Below, piece after piece: positions 6,520-7,618 of a stretch of 7,618 bases of DNA. Source of the stretch: Flavobacteriaceae bacterium (GTDB lineage Bacteria > Bacteroidota > Bacteroidia > Flavobacteriales > Flavobacteriaceae); assembly GCA_949507465.1 (NCBI GenBank), contig CATEMS010000081.1, positions 1 to 7,618 of the forward strand. The letters are read 5' to 3'. The notes below the pieces were generated by a model. It searched no databases, was not told the DNA's origin, and saw nothing but the letters and a program-made list of their open reading frames with translations. A program made the translations under genes and the position numbers. The first letter of the stretch is position 1; each line of letters opens with the position of its first letter.

Positions 6520-7618
6520 ATGGCCAAAAAAGACTTTAACCCGGCAAACAGCATTCAAGATCTCCAGTTTTTTGGAGAATCTGGGGGTGTGAATCCTTCT
6601 ATCTCGGATGCATCGACCTACACATTTCTATCAGCAAAAAAAATGCTGGATACCTTTGAGGGAAATACAGAGGGTTGTTATTTATACTCAAGGCACACTA
6701 CTCCCTCAAACATGTATTTAGGAGAGGCTCTTGCAGCCATGGAAGGAACACAAACAGCCAATGTTGCTGCAAGTGGCATGGGAGCAATTACTCCAACGAT
6801 TTTGCAATTTTGTAAAGCCACAGACCATATAGTCTCTAGCAGAACAATTTATGGAGGCACCTATGCTTTTTTAAAGAATTTTACACCAAAACTAAGTATT
6901 GAAACTTCCTTTGTGGATATCACAAATTTGGAAGCTGTTGAAGCTGCAATTACTCCAAAGACCAAAATTATATTTTGTGAATGTGTCAGCAATCCACTAT
7001 TAGAAATAGCAGACATAAAAGGACTTGCAGCCATTGCAAAAAAACACAATCTACAGCTACTTGTAGATAACACCTTCTCACCACTTAGCCTCTCCCCTAT
7101 TAAATTGGGCGCAGATGTTGTCATGCATAGTTTAACAAAATTTATTAATGGTAGTAGTGATACTATGGGGGGCGTGGTTTGTGGTTCTCAAGAACTCATA
7201 GATGCTTTGCGTGATGTAAATGATGGTGCAATGATGTTACTGGGAGCATCCATGGATAGCCTTCGTGCAGCTTCTATTTTAAAAAATCTAAGAACCTTGC
7301 ACATACGCATTCAAAAGCACAGTAAAAACGCCTTATACCTTGCTCAAAAGTTTGAGGCAGATGGCCTACGTGCTGTCTATCCAGGATTACCTTCTCATCC
7401 TGGGCATGAATTGTACAATGATATGATGAATCCAACCTACGGCTACGGAGGTATGTTGACCATTGATGCAGGAAGTCTTGAAAAAGCCAATAAACTAATG
7501 GAGCTAATGCAAGAGAAAAATGTAGGGTATCTTGCGGTGAGTTTAGGATTTTACAAAACATTATTTAGCGCACCAGGAACGTCAACATCTTCTGAAATAC
7601 CAGAAGATGAACAAGCAC
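6520..7618 (+). CDS. PLP-dependent Cys/Met metabolism enzyme, methionine gamma-lyase-like, 5' part
   Basis: This is a fold-type I PLP enzyme of the trans-sulfuration family (methionine gamma-lyase, cystathionine beta/gamma-lyase, O-acylhomoserine sulfhydrylase). From ATG 6520, 366 codons are visible; the C-terminus is beyond the window. Cofactor features are Y56 and R58 in YSRHTTPSN (phosphate contacts from the partner subunit), the phosphate loop SGMGAI (85-90), Y111 in TIYGGTYAF (stacking on the ring), D183 in VDNTF, and the Schiff-base lysine K207 in HSLTKFINGSSD. Overall it resembles proteins commonly annotated as methionine gamma-lyase in flavobacteria. However, the position of the lyase-specific cysteine (C116 of the P. 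putida enzyme) is G113, giving YGGT as in cystathionine gamma-lyase and sulfhydrylases. The substrate is therefore uncertain. The gene stands alone on the plus strand, divergent from the Lrp-type regulator, its probable controller. Confidence 0.88.
   Translation, partial: MAKKDFNPANSIQDLQFFGESGGVNPSISDASTYTFLSAKKMLDTFEGNTEGCYLYSRHTTPSNMYLGEALAAMEGTQTANVAASGMGAITPTILQFCKATDHIVSSRTIYGGTYAFLKNFTPKLSIETSFVDITNLEAVEAAITPKTKIIFCECVSNPLLEIADIKGLAAIAKKHNLQLLVDNTFSPLSLSPIKLGADVVMHSLTKFINGSSDTMGGVVCGSQELIDALRDVNDGAMMLLGASMDSLRAASILKNLRTLHIRIQKHSKNALYLAQKFEADGLRAVYPGLPSHPGHELYNDMMNPTYGYGGMLTIDAGSLEKANKLMELMQEKNVGYLAVSLGFYKTLFSAPGTSTSSEIPEDEQA

Noticed and set aside
6861..7561. Two minus-strand open frames of 87 and 95 residues
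   Set aside because: They are antisense to the PLP enzyme, whose frame and active-site motifs are unbroken through this region.
1..7618. Search for CRISPR arrays, insertion sequences, tRNA or rRNA genes and phage or defence genes
   Set aside because: No repeat-spacer pattern, transposase, long terminal inverted repeats, tRNA-like cloverleaf or defence domain was seen; nearly all DNA is explained by housekeeping genes.

Overview
The window looks like a chromosomal segment of a member of the Bacteroidota, most likely class Flavobacteriia. This rests on AT-rich DNA, start codons without Shine-Dalgarno sequences, two upstream sites that fit the Bacteroidota -7 promoter consensus TAnnTTTG, and the style of the encoded proteins, such as a DsbD with a C-x4-C N-terminal motif and a methionine gamma-lyase-like enzyme with a YSRHTTPSN motif. 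I see no mobile element, CRISPR array, tRNA or rRNA. The content is mainly housekeeping and amino-acid metabolism, and I found no clear sign of an undescribed multi-gene system.

Layout: positions 1-6350 are read on the minus strand and 6520-7618 on the plus strand. In transcription order, the minus strand carries an Lrp/AsnC-family regulator (6350-5877), dihydrolipoyl dehydrogenase LpdA (5752-4352), and then a compact cluster. The cluster is an NAD(P)H-dependent FMN reductase-like flavoprotein (4239-3703), PabB-type aminodeoxychorismate synthase component I (3703-2408), tRNA(Ile)-lysidine synthetase TilS (2349-1033) and the N-terminal part of the membrane thiol-disulfide reductase DsbD (1036 running off position 1). 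The reductase stop and the pabB GTG start share one base (TAGTG). The tilS stop and dsbD start overlap as ATGA. tilS begins at TTG. These junctions suggest one co-transcribed, translationally coupled unit.

Divergent from the regulator, across a 169-bp AT-rich gap, is a PLP-dependent Cys/Met-metabolism enzyme (6520 to the window end). The arrangement resembles the MdeR-MdeA pair of Pseudomonas putida, so the regulator probably controls the enzyme in response to an amino acid. If the enzyme is a methionine gamma-lyase it would make 2-oxobutyrate, a substrate for 2-oxoacid dehydrogenase complexes that use LpdA as their E3 subunit. That metabolic link is an inference. Several residues diagnostic of true methionine gamma-lyase are replaced, so the substrate is open.

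Non-coding signals worth noting are a perfect 7-bp dyad in the lpdA leader at the predicted transcript start, three AAGTTTA repeats just upstream of the lpdA -7 element, a long-loop 12-bp inverted repeat between lpdA and the reductase cluster, and an imperfect dyad directly before the tilS TTG start.
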